NCBI GenBank assembly: GCA_963971305.1 | Contig: OZ020308.1 | Location: forward strand, 25,015,275-25,079,274 | DNA length: 64,000 bases | Direction of reading: 5' to 3' | Source: Arcuatula senhousia | Lineage: Eukaryota; Mollusca; Bivalvia; Mytilida; Mytilidae | Part shown: piece by piece, positions 48,515 to 60,069 of the stretch | Position numbering within the stretch: position 1 is the stretch's first letter | How the letters are laid out: each line of letters opens with the position of its first letter | The notes under the pieces: generated by a model | What the model was told of the DNA's origin: nothing | What the model saw: the letters and a program-made list of their open reading frames with translations, nothing else | Database searches by the model: none | Translations under genes and position numbers: made by a program

Positions 48515-49760
48515 ATAACGGGACGCTCTATATATATATACTCTCTTGAGAACTGACAACTACCTAAGAAGCATCTATCGACTGGTGTAAAAAAAATCAA
48601 TTATGTCCATTTTAAATCCAACACAACATGTCAAAATATTAATGATTTGGTGATGTTCTTGATAAAAGAAAACCATGTCATTTTTTTCTTAACCTGTATA
48701 TTTTATCGGTTCATATTGAAACACAATATAACACTTTTTGAAATCTATTTTTTGACGCTGAATGTTTTTTTTTATGAGAAACTACACTGTGGTCAAAGAG
48801 ATCCGGTACCTAATGTTTTGTCAACTTCCGGTAATCTGTCAACAAGTGGACACGATATAAAAATGTTGATTTTTTTTCCTATTTACATATTATCAAGATG
48901 CAAAAATCTTTTTTAGACATATTCCGAGGTATCTATAGTATAAATTCTGGCCATGTTTGTTATGTTTTATCTTCTCACTTGCCGATTATCAACTGAACCA
49001 ATGGCAAAATCGTACGTTTTTGACCAGCTGCTCACAAATATTCACAAAAACGCAATCTCGGGTAACAAAATTTGACATATTTTGAATGAGACATTGTTTA
49101 AAAATAACTTACATATAAAGTCAGCTATTGTTTACTCTTTTTTTACTCGAACTAAAAAATTATTCAACTTTCTTTGTGGCCCATGCTTGCCGAAGGAGTC
49201 CGGCTTTGTCAAATATAATGCTCCGGTTTCGTCATAATTGCTATCCATTCTAGGAACCGGTTTCGTCTTTCCCAAAAAATGAACATTAAAATTATTTGAA
49301 GTTTTATTATTACCAAAATGTCAATGACTGACGTTTTTTTGTGTGTCTATTTGGGGATATAATTAAAAATTAAACATGTATAAACTTTTAAATAAGTTTT
49401 GTTCACCTTACTTAGAGAAATGAACAATGTAACTTCAACAAACCTATTATTATTGAACCTCTACTTTCATGACCCTGTCAGAAAAAGTATTACATACACA
49501 CATCAAAAAGTCACGAAAAGGACTATGTATTTAAAATAAAACTTTCAGAAATAATTTCTCATAGTTTCAATATTACCAGTATTCCAAATGATGTTAGAGC
49601 GAACAGAAATTATATTAAAGGTGAGGAGAAAGACACGTTATTTAGAAAAAAAAGTGAAAAGGAACTAAAACCAAAAGAGATCAATGTTTTGCTCAACATG
49701 AGAACTGTTCCTCAAATGCTGCTTCTTTTTAAACTGACGATACATGTAGGTCGCCGAAGT
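48515..49760. other. Intergenic sequence, no gene seen
   Basis: Begins with the repeat shared with 40,675-40,800. The remainder is AT-rich with frames that lack motifs or splice context. Confidence 0.45.
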
Positions 49761-49879
49761 GAACATCTTGTGTAGGAGTGGAAAGAGGGACGGTGATACG
49801 GTGGCTGAAGCGGTGTTAAAATATAGATGGTGTGGTGAAACAGGCGGTGGTAATTTTACATGGTCGGTGGTGTGGCTAT

Positions 49880-49960
49880 TTTGTGGTGACGAGGAGCGGG
49901 GAGGGGGAGGGGTGGGGAGCAGGGCCGGAGAAAGAGGGCGGGGAGCGGGGATACAATATT
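49880..49960 (+). repeat. G-rich low-complexity tract
   Basis: Purine-rich, with several runs of three to six G (GGGGAGGGGGAGGGGTGGGG type). It makes long but meaningless open frames on both strands here. Confidence 0.7.
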
Positions 49961-50354
49961 CCACTTCCACCCCCATCTTATGTGCCCTTGATCCCAGACC
50001 CCATACCAAGGTCGTCAAAAAACCAAAGAAACCCGTCAAAATTATATGTATGAATAAAATTAACACAATGCATGCTTCGGATGCTGGCTATGACCTATGT
50101 TGTTCACATGGATGACCACTTACAGGAGAACGATTTTAGTATATTCCCGTTACATGTATGTGACTGACAAGTTCCATATCCTCCAGAGTTGTAAATTAAA
50201 GAGACTACCGAATTCAATTGCATCTCGAATTAGACCCTGGTGGTCTTTTCCTAATCTAAAGAGCAATATACAAACTTCCCCTGCATACAGCGTTTATACT
50301 TCACAACTTATTCGATATGCTAGACCTTGCACACATTTCATAGATTTTTTAGAA

Positions 50355-52255
50355 AAAAGAGATAGAGAAAATCCGAAGCAACCGTCCTTGTTCAGCATCA
50401 AAAGCTCTACAAATCTCTCCGTAGAGTCGAAGTTGTGAAACGACTCCTTATAGGAGTTTTTGCCCTTTAATCATCAAAATTGACCATTTTTGCAGGTTTT
50501 GGACTATATCTTGAAAATCGTTAGAGCTAGAGGAAAAGTTAGCATTGCAGAATTGTTTAGCTCATAGAGATCTACAAAAATGATTTCAGGGTCAAAATTG
50601 TCAGACCAGCCGTTTAAGAGTTATTCCCCTTTAACTATTTTTTCCATTAATTTACACTGATTTTCAAAAATCTTCTTCTCTGAAACCACTGAAGGGATTG
50701 CATTGATACTTGGTATACTTGATCTTTTGGATGTTCTCTACCAAGTTTGTGAATTATATACACGTCGACCAACCAACATGGCCGCGGTTGCTAAAAATAG
50801 AACAGGGGGTCAGACCATTGTTTTTGGCTTATAACTCTAAAAGTATAAGAGATAGAGAAAATCTGAAGCATTTACCCATGTTTAGCATCAAAAGCTCTAC
50901 AAATCTCTCCATTGGGTCAAAATTGTGAAACGACTTCTTGTAGGAGTTATTGCCCTTTAATCATCAAAATTGACCATTTTTGCAGTTTTTTGACAATATC
51001 TTGAAAACCGTTAGAGCTAGAGGAAAAGTTAGCATTGCAGAATTGTTAAGCTCATTGAGATATACAAAAATGATTCAGGGTCAAAATTGTCAGATCAGCC
51101 ATTTAAGAGTTATTCCCCTTTAACTGTTTTTTTTTTCCATTTATTTACACTGATTTTCAAAAATCTTCTTCTCTGAAACCCCTGAAAGGCATATTGTCTA
51201 CGAAAAATTATATTTTTGTAAAACCAAAGAATTGTCGTCAGACTATTCGTTTTGTTTATTTAGAAAGATACAAACGTTCAAAATACCACTAGGGTACCTT
51301 ATTACTTCAAAAATTGAAAAATATATAATATTTGTAAAGCTTTACAAAAATTCATATTCATGAGATGTAGATGAGCTGTAAGCATGCGCACTATACTTTC
51401 TTTGATTGGAAACTTCCATAGTTCTTGCTCGTGGTGCATAATCTGTTTCTCGAAGTTTTAGCTCGGAAGAAAATTAAAACGGCATCCGAATATTAGAGCT
51501 ACTTAATGAATAAAACTGACAATTATTGCCTTTTATTATTGACAATTATTGTTTTGAATGTGATTTGAAAGGTAAACACGAAAAATATTGGTATTTATTC
51601 CAACATATTAATGTATTCGGGGGACAAAACCCGAAATTCCGATTAGGGTCCGCGTTAAAACTACTCAGTCTAAATCTGTGTCAATGTGACGTGATGCAGG
51701 TAAATAAAATATCAATCAATATTGTCAAGATATTTTGATCAAAATAAACTACTTTTGAGGCAAAATTTGTAGCAAATTTGTTTTTCAATATTCATTTTAT
51801 TGCATTTCGGTTTAATTGACACCAAAAAATTGGGGGGTAAAAAAAAATAGTTTGCCGTAGACAATATGCCTTGAAGGGATTGCTTTGAAACTTGGTACAC
51901 TTGATCTTTAGGATGTCCTTTTCCAAGTTTGTGAATTATATACATGTTGACCAACCAACATGGCCGCCATTGCTAAAAATAGAACAGGGGTGTCAGACCA
52001 TTGTTTTTGGCTTATAACTCGAAAAGTATAAGAGATAGAGAAAATCTGATGCAACTTTTCTTGTTCAGCATCAAAAGGTCCTTACAGGAGTTATTGCCCT
52101 TTAACTGTTTTTTTCTATTAGTTTAAACTGATTTCCCAAAATCTTCTCTGAAACCACTGAAAAGATTGTTTTGCAACTTTGTATACTTGAAAGTTATTCA
52201 AACTTTGGCATAAGAGATCAGGTGAGCGATTCAGGCTCCTGGGAGCCTCTAGTTT
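50355..52255 (+). mobile_element. Hairpin-ended element, copy iii, 5'-truncated, with a nested MITE
   Basis: Units share GATAGAGAAAATCCGAAGC, AACATGGCCGC and AGGAGTTATTGCCCTTTAA. The right end GATCAGGTGAGCGATTCAGG with GGCTCCTGGGAGCC and TCTAG matches copy ii. The palindromic start is missing. It is interrupted at 51,186-51,872. Confidence 0.8.
51186..51872. mobile_element. 687-bp nested MITE with AAGGCATATTGTCTACG ends
   Basis: The right end is the inverted copy CGTAGACAATATGCCTT. The host unit CTGAAGGGATTGC is split with GA on both sides (51,184-51,185 and 51,873-51,874), suggesting a 2-bp target duplication. No transposase is present. Confidence 0.8.
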
Positions 52256-52559
52256 TTCTTTTTGGACACTGAAATTGATTATTCATGTTCGGTTAGTTTT
52301 GTTATTAACTTTTTCTTCCATATGGGTATAGGCACACTTAGTGAGGCTTTAAGTACAATGCTGACTGCCATATTGTATTGGCTTGAATGACTATCATTTT
52401 AAAGATCACAGTCATTTTCTAGTAACTAATAATTCTGCATAATCAGGTGATTTACGTTATGCTTAAGCCTTTAACTATAGACCAATGACGATTATGTATA
52501 ATACTTATATATAAAATTTGTTTTTAAATATCAGCTATGTAGCAATATTAGTTGCCGAG

Positions 52560-52800
52560 TTACCGGTATAAGTGAATAAAAAGTGTGATGGGAAATTAAA
52601 GTTTTCAGTAAACCGGAAATAGATGTCCGATGGACATACAACGGTACCATAGAATGTATCGAGTCTATATAAAGCTTGATAACTTGGTATTATATGAGTA
52701 ACTGAGTGAAAAGATAAATAAATATAAGTGCTACGGGTGTGGGACGAAGCTAAGGACAACCACAGATAAAACATTATATCCCTTCTTAGAAGCGGGTGTA
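52560..52800 (+). repeat. Diverged family D-like copy
   Basis: Retains AACCGGAAATAGATG, a single diverged unit, and the AAAACATTATATCCCTTC end with a small AGAAGCGGG hairpin remnant. Confidence 0.45.
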
Positions 52801-52984
52801 TTAATATATTAATGACCTTCAAACAAGTCTTTATAGCTAGCTGTAAGTAACTTCGAGTGTTCTCAGGAATGTTCCTCTATGTCTCGTATTTTTCTTGTTC
52901 TCTTTGTCTCAGGATTGAACTTCTATCGATTTGATTTTTATAGTGTGTTATTTTGTACTTTGTTGGAGATTTTCAATAGGGGAA

Positions 52985-53320
52985 AGGTTGGGCCCAGAAA
53001 ACTAGTTTAACCCCGCCACATTTATTTGTGCTTGTCCTAAGCCAGGATACTCTGACAAAGATTTTGTTTGTAGTTGTCTTTTTATGTATTTTTGCTTTTT
53101 GTTTAAGAAGGGTGTCTTTCTTTGACTATTTCAGGACTGTACTCAAATTGTATGTATCGAAATTTGTGACCTTGGGACAAGCGCAAAAGAGCGAGCAGCG
53201 CCCGCAGGCTTTGTTGAAGGCTGCTGGCTGTTTTTATTGTGGTTTCTAAATTTCCGTTTATTAAAAGGTTGTGTCGCGTACACTTATTCCACATCTCATT
53301 ATTCTCTATTTCTTGGACAA
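52985..53320 (-). repeat. Family B copy
   Basis: Reverse order of 40,215-40,560: GTTGGGCCCAGAAAACTAG, GTCCTAAGCCAGGATACTC, AGGCTGCTGGCTG, and GTACACTTATTCCACATCTC at the end. Confidence 0.75.
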
Positions 53321-53522
53321 AGACTAAAAAAATAACACTACTAGTAAGTATCTTTTTTGTGCAATTTACATACATATTCCCGTAAACTGGCTCCATGCTT
53401 TAAACTTCCATGGAGTGATCAATTTGCCTAAGGATGCCTCCTTAAGACATGAGATTCCACAACCATCGCATTTATAGGTTTTTGGCACTACTGTTACCGT
53501 TGCTTCGTGCCTTAAAGTGTCC

Positions 53523-53650
53523 AAGGCATGGACCATTTGATTTTCCGGGGGTGACCTTGACTTTTACCTTGAGATGTGATTTTTTTCCACCTGCTTAACG
53601 GGCCCATCCCCCAGAAAATCAAATGGTCCGTACGTAGCAAAGCATGCCTT
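53523..53650. mobile_element. Short MITE, copy 1, 28 bp outside the left end of the GINGER-type element
   Basis: AAGGCATGGACCATTTGATT faces AATCAAATGGTCCG and a CATGCCTT end. It is the same family as 60,545-60,796. Confidence 0.7.
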
Positions 53651-53678
53651 TGTATACGTGAAATTGTAAATGCTCTTT

Positions 53679-54560
53679 TGTTCCGACGTTGGAAAGTTCC
53701 GGGCGGAAAGAACTAACTAGCCGAAAAGTTCCGGAGGAACTTATCAACTAGTTACTGTGTTCCTTCCTCTGGTTTAAAAGTTCCACCGGAACAAACTGAC
53801 TAGTTAAAAAGTTCCAACGGAACATATTAACTAGTTACAAAGTACCTTTTTGCCAAATTCGTCAAAACTGGAACTAACAAACTAGCCCAAAAGTTCCAAC
53901 GGAACTTATCAACCAGTCACAAAGTTCCATTTGGAGAATTGATGCAAAATAAAAGTGTAACATATTATCTTTTAAAGTTTTCAAAGGGGAAAAAAGATAC
54001 TTGCCACAAAAGTCAAACGGAACTTATCAACTAGTCACAAAGTTCCTCTATGTCAAATAAGTCTATAATGGAACTAACAAACAAAATTAAGTCAAAATTA
54101 CAAACCGAACTTATTAAATAGTCAGACAGCTACATTCAGAGAATTGGCAAAAAAGGGAAGACCATATCAGCAATGAACTTTTAAAAAACGGAAGCAGACT
54201 AAAAGTCCCTAGCCACAAATGCCTAAAGGAAGTTATCAAATACTTACAAAGTTCCTCCTTCATCGGCGAATTAGATCAAATTGGAAATAGCAAACTTGCT
54301 TAAAACTGTTCAAACGGAACTTATCAACTAGGCACAATGTTCCGTTTATAATTATAGTTGTTGTTACAAGCAATTACAAGAATAAAATACCATAACCTCA
54401 TTTTTATGTTTTATATAATGTTGAATCAGAATTTCATTTTTATATAGAAATTTATAACGGAATTTTTCATCTAGTCAGAAAGTTCCCCATAATTTGGGGA
54501 AAAAAGATTGAAATTTATAACGGAATTTTTCAACTAGTCGGAAAGTTCCCCATAATTTGG
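53679..54560 (+). repeat. Left subterminal array of the GGAAC/ACTAGT/GTTCC dyad
   Basis: About ten to eleven imperfect copies of a 28-bp near-palindrome, e.g. GGAACAAACTGACTAG with TTAAAAAGTTCC. The core ACTAGT is centred between an upstream GGAAC and a downstream GTTCC. Two copies near 54,455 and 54,520 are part of a ~73-bp direct duplication. Confidence 0.85.
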
Positions 54561-54692
54561 AGAAAAAATAAGATTCAACAATGTTAAAACATTAAAAAAA
54601 AAATTTAAAAAAAAAATTCATGTATTTTTTTTCCATTTTATTACAATAAAACAAGTTAGATTATAAATACTGTTAGTTATAAATCATGTATA

Positions 54693-55224
54693 CTCATGGA
54701 AAAAAGAAACTGTGCATGTCTATTGGAAATCAATTGAACACATATTTCTTTTAATCAGAAAATCGTAAATAATACAGCTATTGAGTTGAAATTTTCACTG
54801 AATGTCGAGTGGATCATGCAGATCATTTTGGGGGAAAAATCCGATTTTTTTTAATTCCAGTTTCTGAGATTCAAAAAACCACTTTTTTAACCCAAAAATG
54901 AAAAATCAAGTTTTTCACTCAAAATTTAAACTGTTAACTTTCAACCACTAAAAGGAGAAACTTTTTTGGTGAAAATCAGCTGAGAAAACTTAATTTCAAA
55001 ACTGTGCATTGTTTCCAAAGTGTGATTTTGTGAATTTTAAATTGACACTACCTGATTTCAAACTGCAAACAAAACATCTTTTAGGGGTCTAAAAATTAAT
55101 TTTTTTGTCCAGATCTTGAGAAAAATGATTTTGCAATACTTCTGTGATAAAATGTATAAAATACTAAATAAAATTTTGAATTTGTGATTTTTCAAAGTGA
55201 TGCACAGTTTCTTTTTTCCATTAG
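54693..55224. mobile_element. 532-bp TA-flanked MITE between the left array and the integrase gene
   Basis: Ends CTCATGGAAAAAAGAAACTG and CAGTTTCTTTTTTCCATTAG are inverted copies. Both are flanked by TA (54,691-54,692 and 55,225-55,226), as in Tc1/mariner-type insertions. No open frame of note lies inside. Confidence 0.8.
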
Positions 55225-55341
55225 TATATATAAACATGATTACGGTTCAAAATGCATGATTGGTATTTAAACTGCCATTTCACTGAAATGCAGGGTTCAT
55301 GGTTCAGCGCACGTGAGTACATTTCTGAACCAACAAATGCA

Positions 55342-55350
55342 TTTATAAGC
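55342..55350 (+). promoter_or_regulatory. TATA-like box of the integrase gene
   Basis: TTTATAAGC about 30-38 bp before the start codon at 55,380. An AGTCAGTC initiator-like sequence follows near 55,361. Position and sequence suit a very short 5'UTR. There is no experimental support. Confidence 0.35.
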
Positions 55351-55379
55351 TGAGTGTTATAGTCAGTCAAATCGCAGAA

Positions 55380-58300
55380 ATGGAAGTTTCAGGGTACGAG
55401 AAGCTCGTTCTGTACTTAACGGAGAATAAATATGAAGAAGCTACAACTGAAAGTGAGAAGAGAAGAATACGGAAACGGTCAAAGATATTTCAAGTGGACA
55501 AAAACAAAAGTTTGATGTATATAAACAACCAGGAGGGAGAAGCGACTGTGAGAACTGTCATCACCAGAGAAAGAAGAAAGAGTGTAATCAAGCTAATGCA
55601 CACAGGACACCTTGGCAGGGATAAGACTTATGAAAAATGCAATTCAAGGTAAGGTTATTTTAATCATTACGATAATAATAACATCTATTGCGACTTTTAT
55701 GCGAGATTTTAATATTTTGAAACTAGCATAGCTGGACTATATTATCAAATAATTTATTTTATCTTGTAAATGATCAGTTCCAGATTAATTTTATTAACAA
55801 AGTTCCAGATTAATTTTATTAACAATACAATAACCCCCCCACACACACACAAACACACCTTTTAACTCGAAAATAGTAAAATGTTGGGTTAATAAAAATG
55901 TTCAAGTATTAAACCCATTAAGATTATAAATACTAAGGGCTAACGAATAATTGTAGTGCATATTATAGTGGGTATTTTTGTAAATTAATGATTTGCGCTT
56001 ATATATTGTACTGAAAATCAATATCCCCCCTCTTTCTACAAAAAGAACGAAATGTGGTTTATGGTGGATTTAACCTCTTATCATATCCATGTGTTTTTTT
56101 TATAAGAAAAGCCTTCATCTGCATCATAAAGTTAATTTCGATAATTCTTAATTATGCCACTGCATGATTATAGAAACAAATGAAGTTTGAAAGGGTACAA
56201 TATTCGAAATCTCCCGGAAACTCGGGGGAAAATGTAGATTTTTGTTTTTTACTCGCTGTTCTTGGTGCAATTATTACAATTTCACAATTCATTTCTAGAC
56301 ACGTTCACCTTTTTAGTATAATACGCAATTTATAAGGAACGATATCTCTTGCAAAAAATGATCAACCATTTAAATTTGTGCCAAATGACCTAAAAAAATT
56401 GTAAGGGTTCCGCGGAACCCAGTGTCTCGCCTACTTTTGCTGTAAATTGCAGGCTCAACAAAAATGAGGGAAAAAAGTTGTTGTTGGGGAGTCCTAGGGG
56501 ACCACCCACCCCTCCTATTTGAGACCTTGGAAACGGTCGAGATCCCCACCCCTAAACCATATGTATCTATGTATGGGACAATATAACAAATCATATGAAA
56601 TATAGGTGTAGTTCTTGGGGCCACTCCCCCCCCTTCCAGTTATTTTACTTAACTGCCTACATCGCCTTTGGTGCTTTGATTTTTAATAATGATAGTTCTT
56701 TACATAATATTCATTTAACAGTGCATGCTATTTACGAAAATGATGAGGATATCTTAAATGGAGATATATAAAACAATGTATATTTTTCAGATTTTATTGG
56801 AAAGGAATGAAGCAAGATGTTGCAGAATTCATAAAACACTGCCCAGAATGTCAGTCTCAGAACAAAAAAACAAAATCACATGTCCAAGAGATGGTTCCAG
56901 TTTCGTTCCCACCAAGAGTATGGGGAAAGGTTGGAATAGATCTTATAGGACCATTTATGAAAGCAGATAAAAAGAAACCAATTTGTAAAAGAGGATACAG
57001 GTATGTATTTTTTATTTTTATGTCTCAGTCACGATTATGAAAGGGAATAGGGTTTTACCCTTGTCCGCCTACCTATAGATATAAGAAGATGTGGTGTGAG
57101 TGCCAATGAGACAACTCTCCATTCAAATAACAGTTTATTAAAGTAAACCATTATAGGTCAATGTACGGCCTTCAACGCGGAGCCTTAGGTCACATGAAAC
57201 AACAAGCTATATAGAGGGCCCCAACATAACTAGTGTAAAACCATTTAAACGGGAAAACCAATGGTCCAATCTATATGAAAACAAGAGGCTGTCACAACGA
57301 CAGCAAACGGGCTTTATTAACATTTATTTGTGTCCTGGCGATATCACAAAAACCATTACTGATGAATGGTGAAAGTGAAAATCGTCAATATCAAATTTTA
57401 CCTCCATTTTGTCATCAGTATCAACATATTAAAATTGGAAAAGAACAGATTGAATGGTTCATGAGTAAATGCAACAACGTGAATGGTTCATGAGTAAATG
57501 CAACAACGTGAATGGCAACGCTATTTTACAATCTTTCAAAAACCATAACTCCTGAACGGTAAAAGTCAAAATCGTCATTATTGAACTTGACCTCTATTTT
57601 GTCATCAGTAACAACATATGAAAATATCAAAAGCTTTGGTTGAATGTCTCATGGATGAATACAGGGACACGACTTAAAAACACCATTTTCAATCTTTCAA
57701 GAACCATAACTCCTGAACGGTAAAAGTCTAAGTCGTCATTATTAAACTTGACCCCAATTTTGTCATTAGTAACAACATATTAAAATTTGGGAAGCTTTGG
57801 TAGAACAGTTCATGGGTAAATTCACGGACACGACTGGAAACTCCATTTTTCAACCTTTCAAGAACCATAACTCCTGAACGGTAAAATTCAAAATCGCCCT
57901 TATTGAACTTGACCTTCATTTCGTTGTCAGTATCAACATATTAAAATTTTAACAGCTTTGGTTGAACGGTTCATGAGTTAATGCACTGACAACATTTGAT
58001 TGCCGCCCGCTAGGCCGCCCGACCGCCGTACATCCCCAAATCAATAACCGACATTTTTGTCACAAAAATCCGGTTAACGAGAAACACGTATAAATTACAA
58101 AAACAATGACAACTATTGTACATCAGATTCCTGACTTAGGACAGGTGCAAAAAAAATGCAACGGGATTAATCGATTAAACGTTTCAATGGTATTAAAATT
58201 TATCCCTTATTCAGAAGCAATAGAATAACATCACAACATAGAAAAACACACGATAAAATATCAATTGGAAGGCTTTACTCAATTTCAAAGGCTTGTCTGT

Positions 58301-59933
58301 CCATATGTTCGTCTGTACGTCTGTTTGTTTCTTTAGTTCTGCTGTTAGGTCTGTATATCAGATAACCGACATGTTATAGCATTGATACATGTTCAGTGGA
58401 TAGGTCTCTGGAAATACTACAAGGTTCACTATAGGATTACATACATTTTATCTAGAGGTTACTAATGTGTAAACCGCGGGGCGATTAACTCACAAACTAA
58501 ATTAAAGTCCGAAGAAAAACGGTTAAATGTTGTGTTTAGCTCAGATACCCGACTTGGTATAGCAATGCTACATATTTAGAATGAAATTGAAAATATGCCC
58601 TGGAAAAGGCACACATCAAATATACCCCAATTAATGTTTTTTTCCTAAAAAATCTAAATTTAAAGCAAATTAATAAGTTATTCAATTCTTATTTTTCAGA
58701 TACGTTCTAACAGTGATGGATTACTTTAGTAAGTGGCCCGAAGCCTTTCCATTAAAGTCAAAAACAGCAATTGAAGTCGCCAGTAAACTTCATTCTACCA
58801 TTTGCAGATTTGGAGTTATGGAAGAGATTGTCTCCGACCAGGGTGGAGAATTTAATAGTAAAATAACAAAGAATTTTACTCAAAGTTATGGTATTAAGCA
58901 TGTTACGACTTCTCCCTACCACCCACAGTCAAATGGAATGGTTGAGCGGTTCAACCAAACTTTGAAAAACATGCTTAATAAGATGATTGATAAAAATGGA
59001 GAAGATTGGGATTTGTTTTTAGAGGAGGCCCTTTTTCATTACAGAACATCGAAGCACCACTCTACCCAATATTCACCCTTCTATGTCATGTTCATGAGAC
59101 AACCAGTCTTACCAAACGAGTCTGCATTTAAAAACACACATTCTAATCACGATGAACAAGACATAGAAGGCGCAGTCAATCAGATGATTAAAATTAAGGA
59201 CAAAATAAGCAAAGATGTGGTAAAGAACGTAAAAAAGGCTCAACAAAAGCAAAAAGAGAGTTATGACGTAAGACACAAAGTGGAGAATAAACTGTATCTT
59301 GTAGGGGACAAAGTGTTGTTAAAAAACTTCAGGAGAAAAGCAGGTATGGCTACCGTACAACAACTAAGATATAAAGGACCATACGAGATTACCAAGTACA
59401 ATGGCAAAGGTAACTATTCTCTTTTCGATGAGGTAAAGGGTATTACGATAGGACCATTCAACCAGAGAAATCTAAAAAAGTGGTATGAAGAAGATGTAAG
59501 TACATGTAGCGAAGGTGAAGAAATCACACACGAAAGAGACAACGAAAAGGACGACGACAAAGAAAATAGCAACACTGACATTGACATTGATTCTGAAGCA
59601 AATGTTAATGACGATGATGAAAACGTTGATGATGACGATAAGGATGATGAAAACGTTGTTGATGATGACGATAAGGATGATGACGACGTCGACGATAAGG
59701 ATGACGAAGATGACGATAAGGGGGATGATGAGGATAATGATGATCATATCGACGCACATGCAGAAGATAGTATATTTAAAACTCAGGACAGGTTTCAGTT
59801 AGATGATAATGAAAGTCAAACAGATCAAGAATTGTCAGAAGTTGCACAATTTTTGCTCGAGTCACAACCTGGTCCATCTAGACCAAAAAGAAAAAGAAAA
59901 CAGCGAAAGAACAGCTTGTATGAATATTTTTAA
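55380..59933 (+). CDS. GINGER-type integrase/transposase, three exons, DD35E
   Basis: Exons 55380-55648, 56791-57000 and 58700-59933 join in phase to 1,713 nt (570 residues). Domain order: basic N-terminal segment; an H2C2 zinc-binding domain split by intron 1 (HTGHLG at ~74-79, HCPEC at ~106-110); the rve catalytic core with Asp140 (GIDLIGPF), Asp206 (SDQGGEF) and Glu242 (NGMVERFNQ), i.e. exactly 35 residues between the last two; then an SH3-like C-terminal integrase domain (GDKVLLKN, RYKGPYEI). An acidic Asp-rich tail (~430-515) and a basic RPKRKRKQRK end follow. All catalytic residues are present and there is no stop or frameshift, so the protein may be active. Expected role: cutting and joining the element's ends. 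Relatives include the host genes GIN1 and KRBA2, but the flanking arrays favour a transposon. Confidence 0.92.
57072..57275 (+). repeat. Dispersed repeat in intron 2 of the integrase gene
   Basis: A 200-bp unit from AAGAAGATGTGGTGTGAGTG and GCCAATGAGACAACTC through AGGTCAATGTACGGCCTTC to AACCATTTAAACGGG. It reads like a mussel dispersed repeat of the SINE/MITE size class. This is recognition by overall sequence, not a search. Confidence 0.5.
57283..58015 (+). mobile_element. Tandem-unit element (160-bp units) in intron 2 of the integrase gene
   Basis: The landmark AACCATAACTCCTGAACGG at 57,541, 57,701 and 57,861 gives an exact 160-bp period. The left border AACAAGAGGCTGTCACAACG contains a small GCTGTC/GACAGC hairpin. 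The right border is CGCCCGACCGCCG-rich. A 25-bp stretch near 57,460-57,510 is duplicated. Confidence 0.7.
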
Positions 59934-60069
59934 AATGATTTGACCTGTTTATGTTTACTGATATTAAATATGATATTTCCATTGTATTTTCACTTTTCAG
60001 TATCAAATCTTAGTTTTCATTTGATATACACAACTATGAAGTACATATTGTTCAACTTATTTTTTGTTA

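Noticed and set aside
49665..50115. Overlapping 118-133-codon frames on both strands
   Set aside because: Caused by a G-rich low-complexity tract. No motif, and both strands are open equally.
59472..59802. Open frames of ~95 codons opposite to and out of frame with the integrase tail
   Set aside because: They come from the GATGAC-rich low-complexity tract of the real acidic tail and have no independent features.
55380..59933. Ty3/gypsy LTR retrotransposon
   Set aside because: Only the integrase part is present. There is no gag, protease, reverse transcriptase, RNase H or LTR, and the gene is split by two spliceosomal introns.
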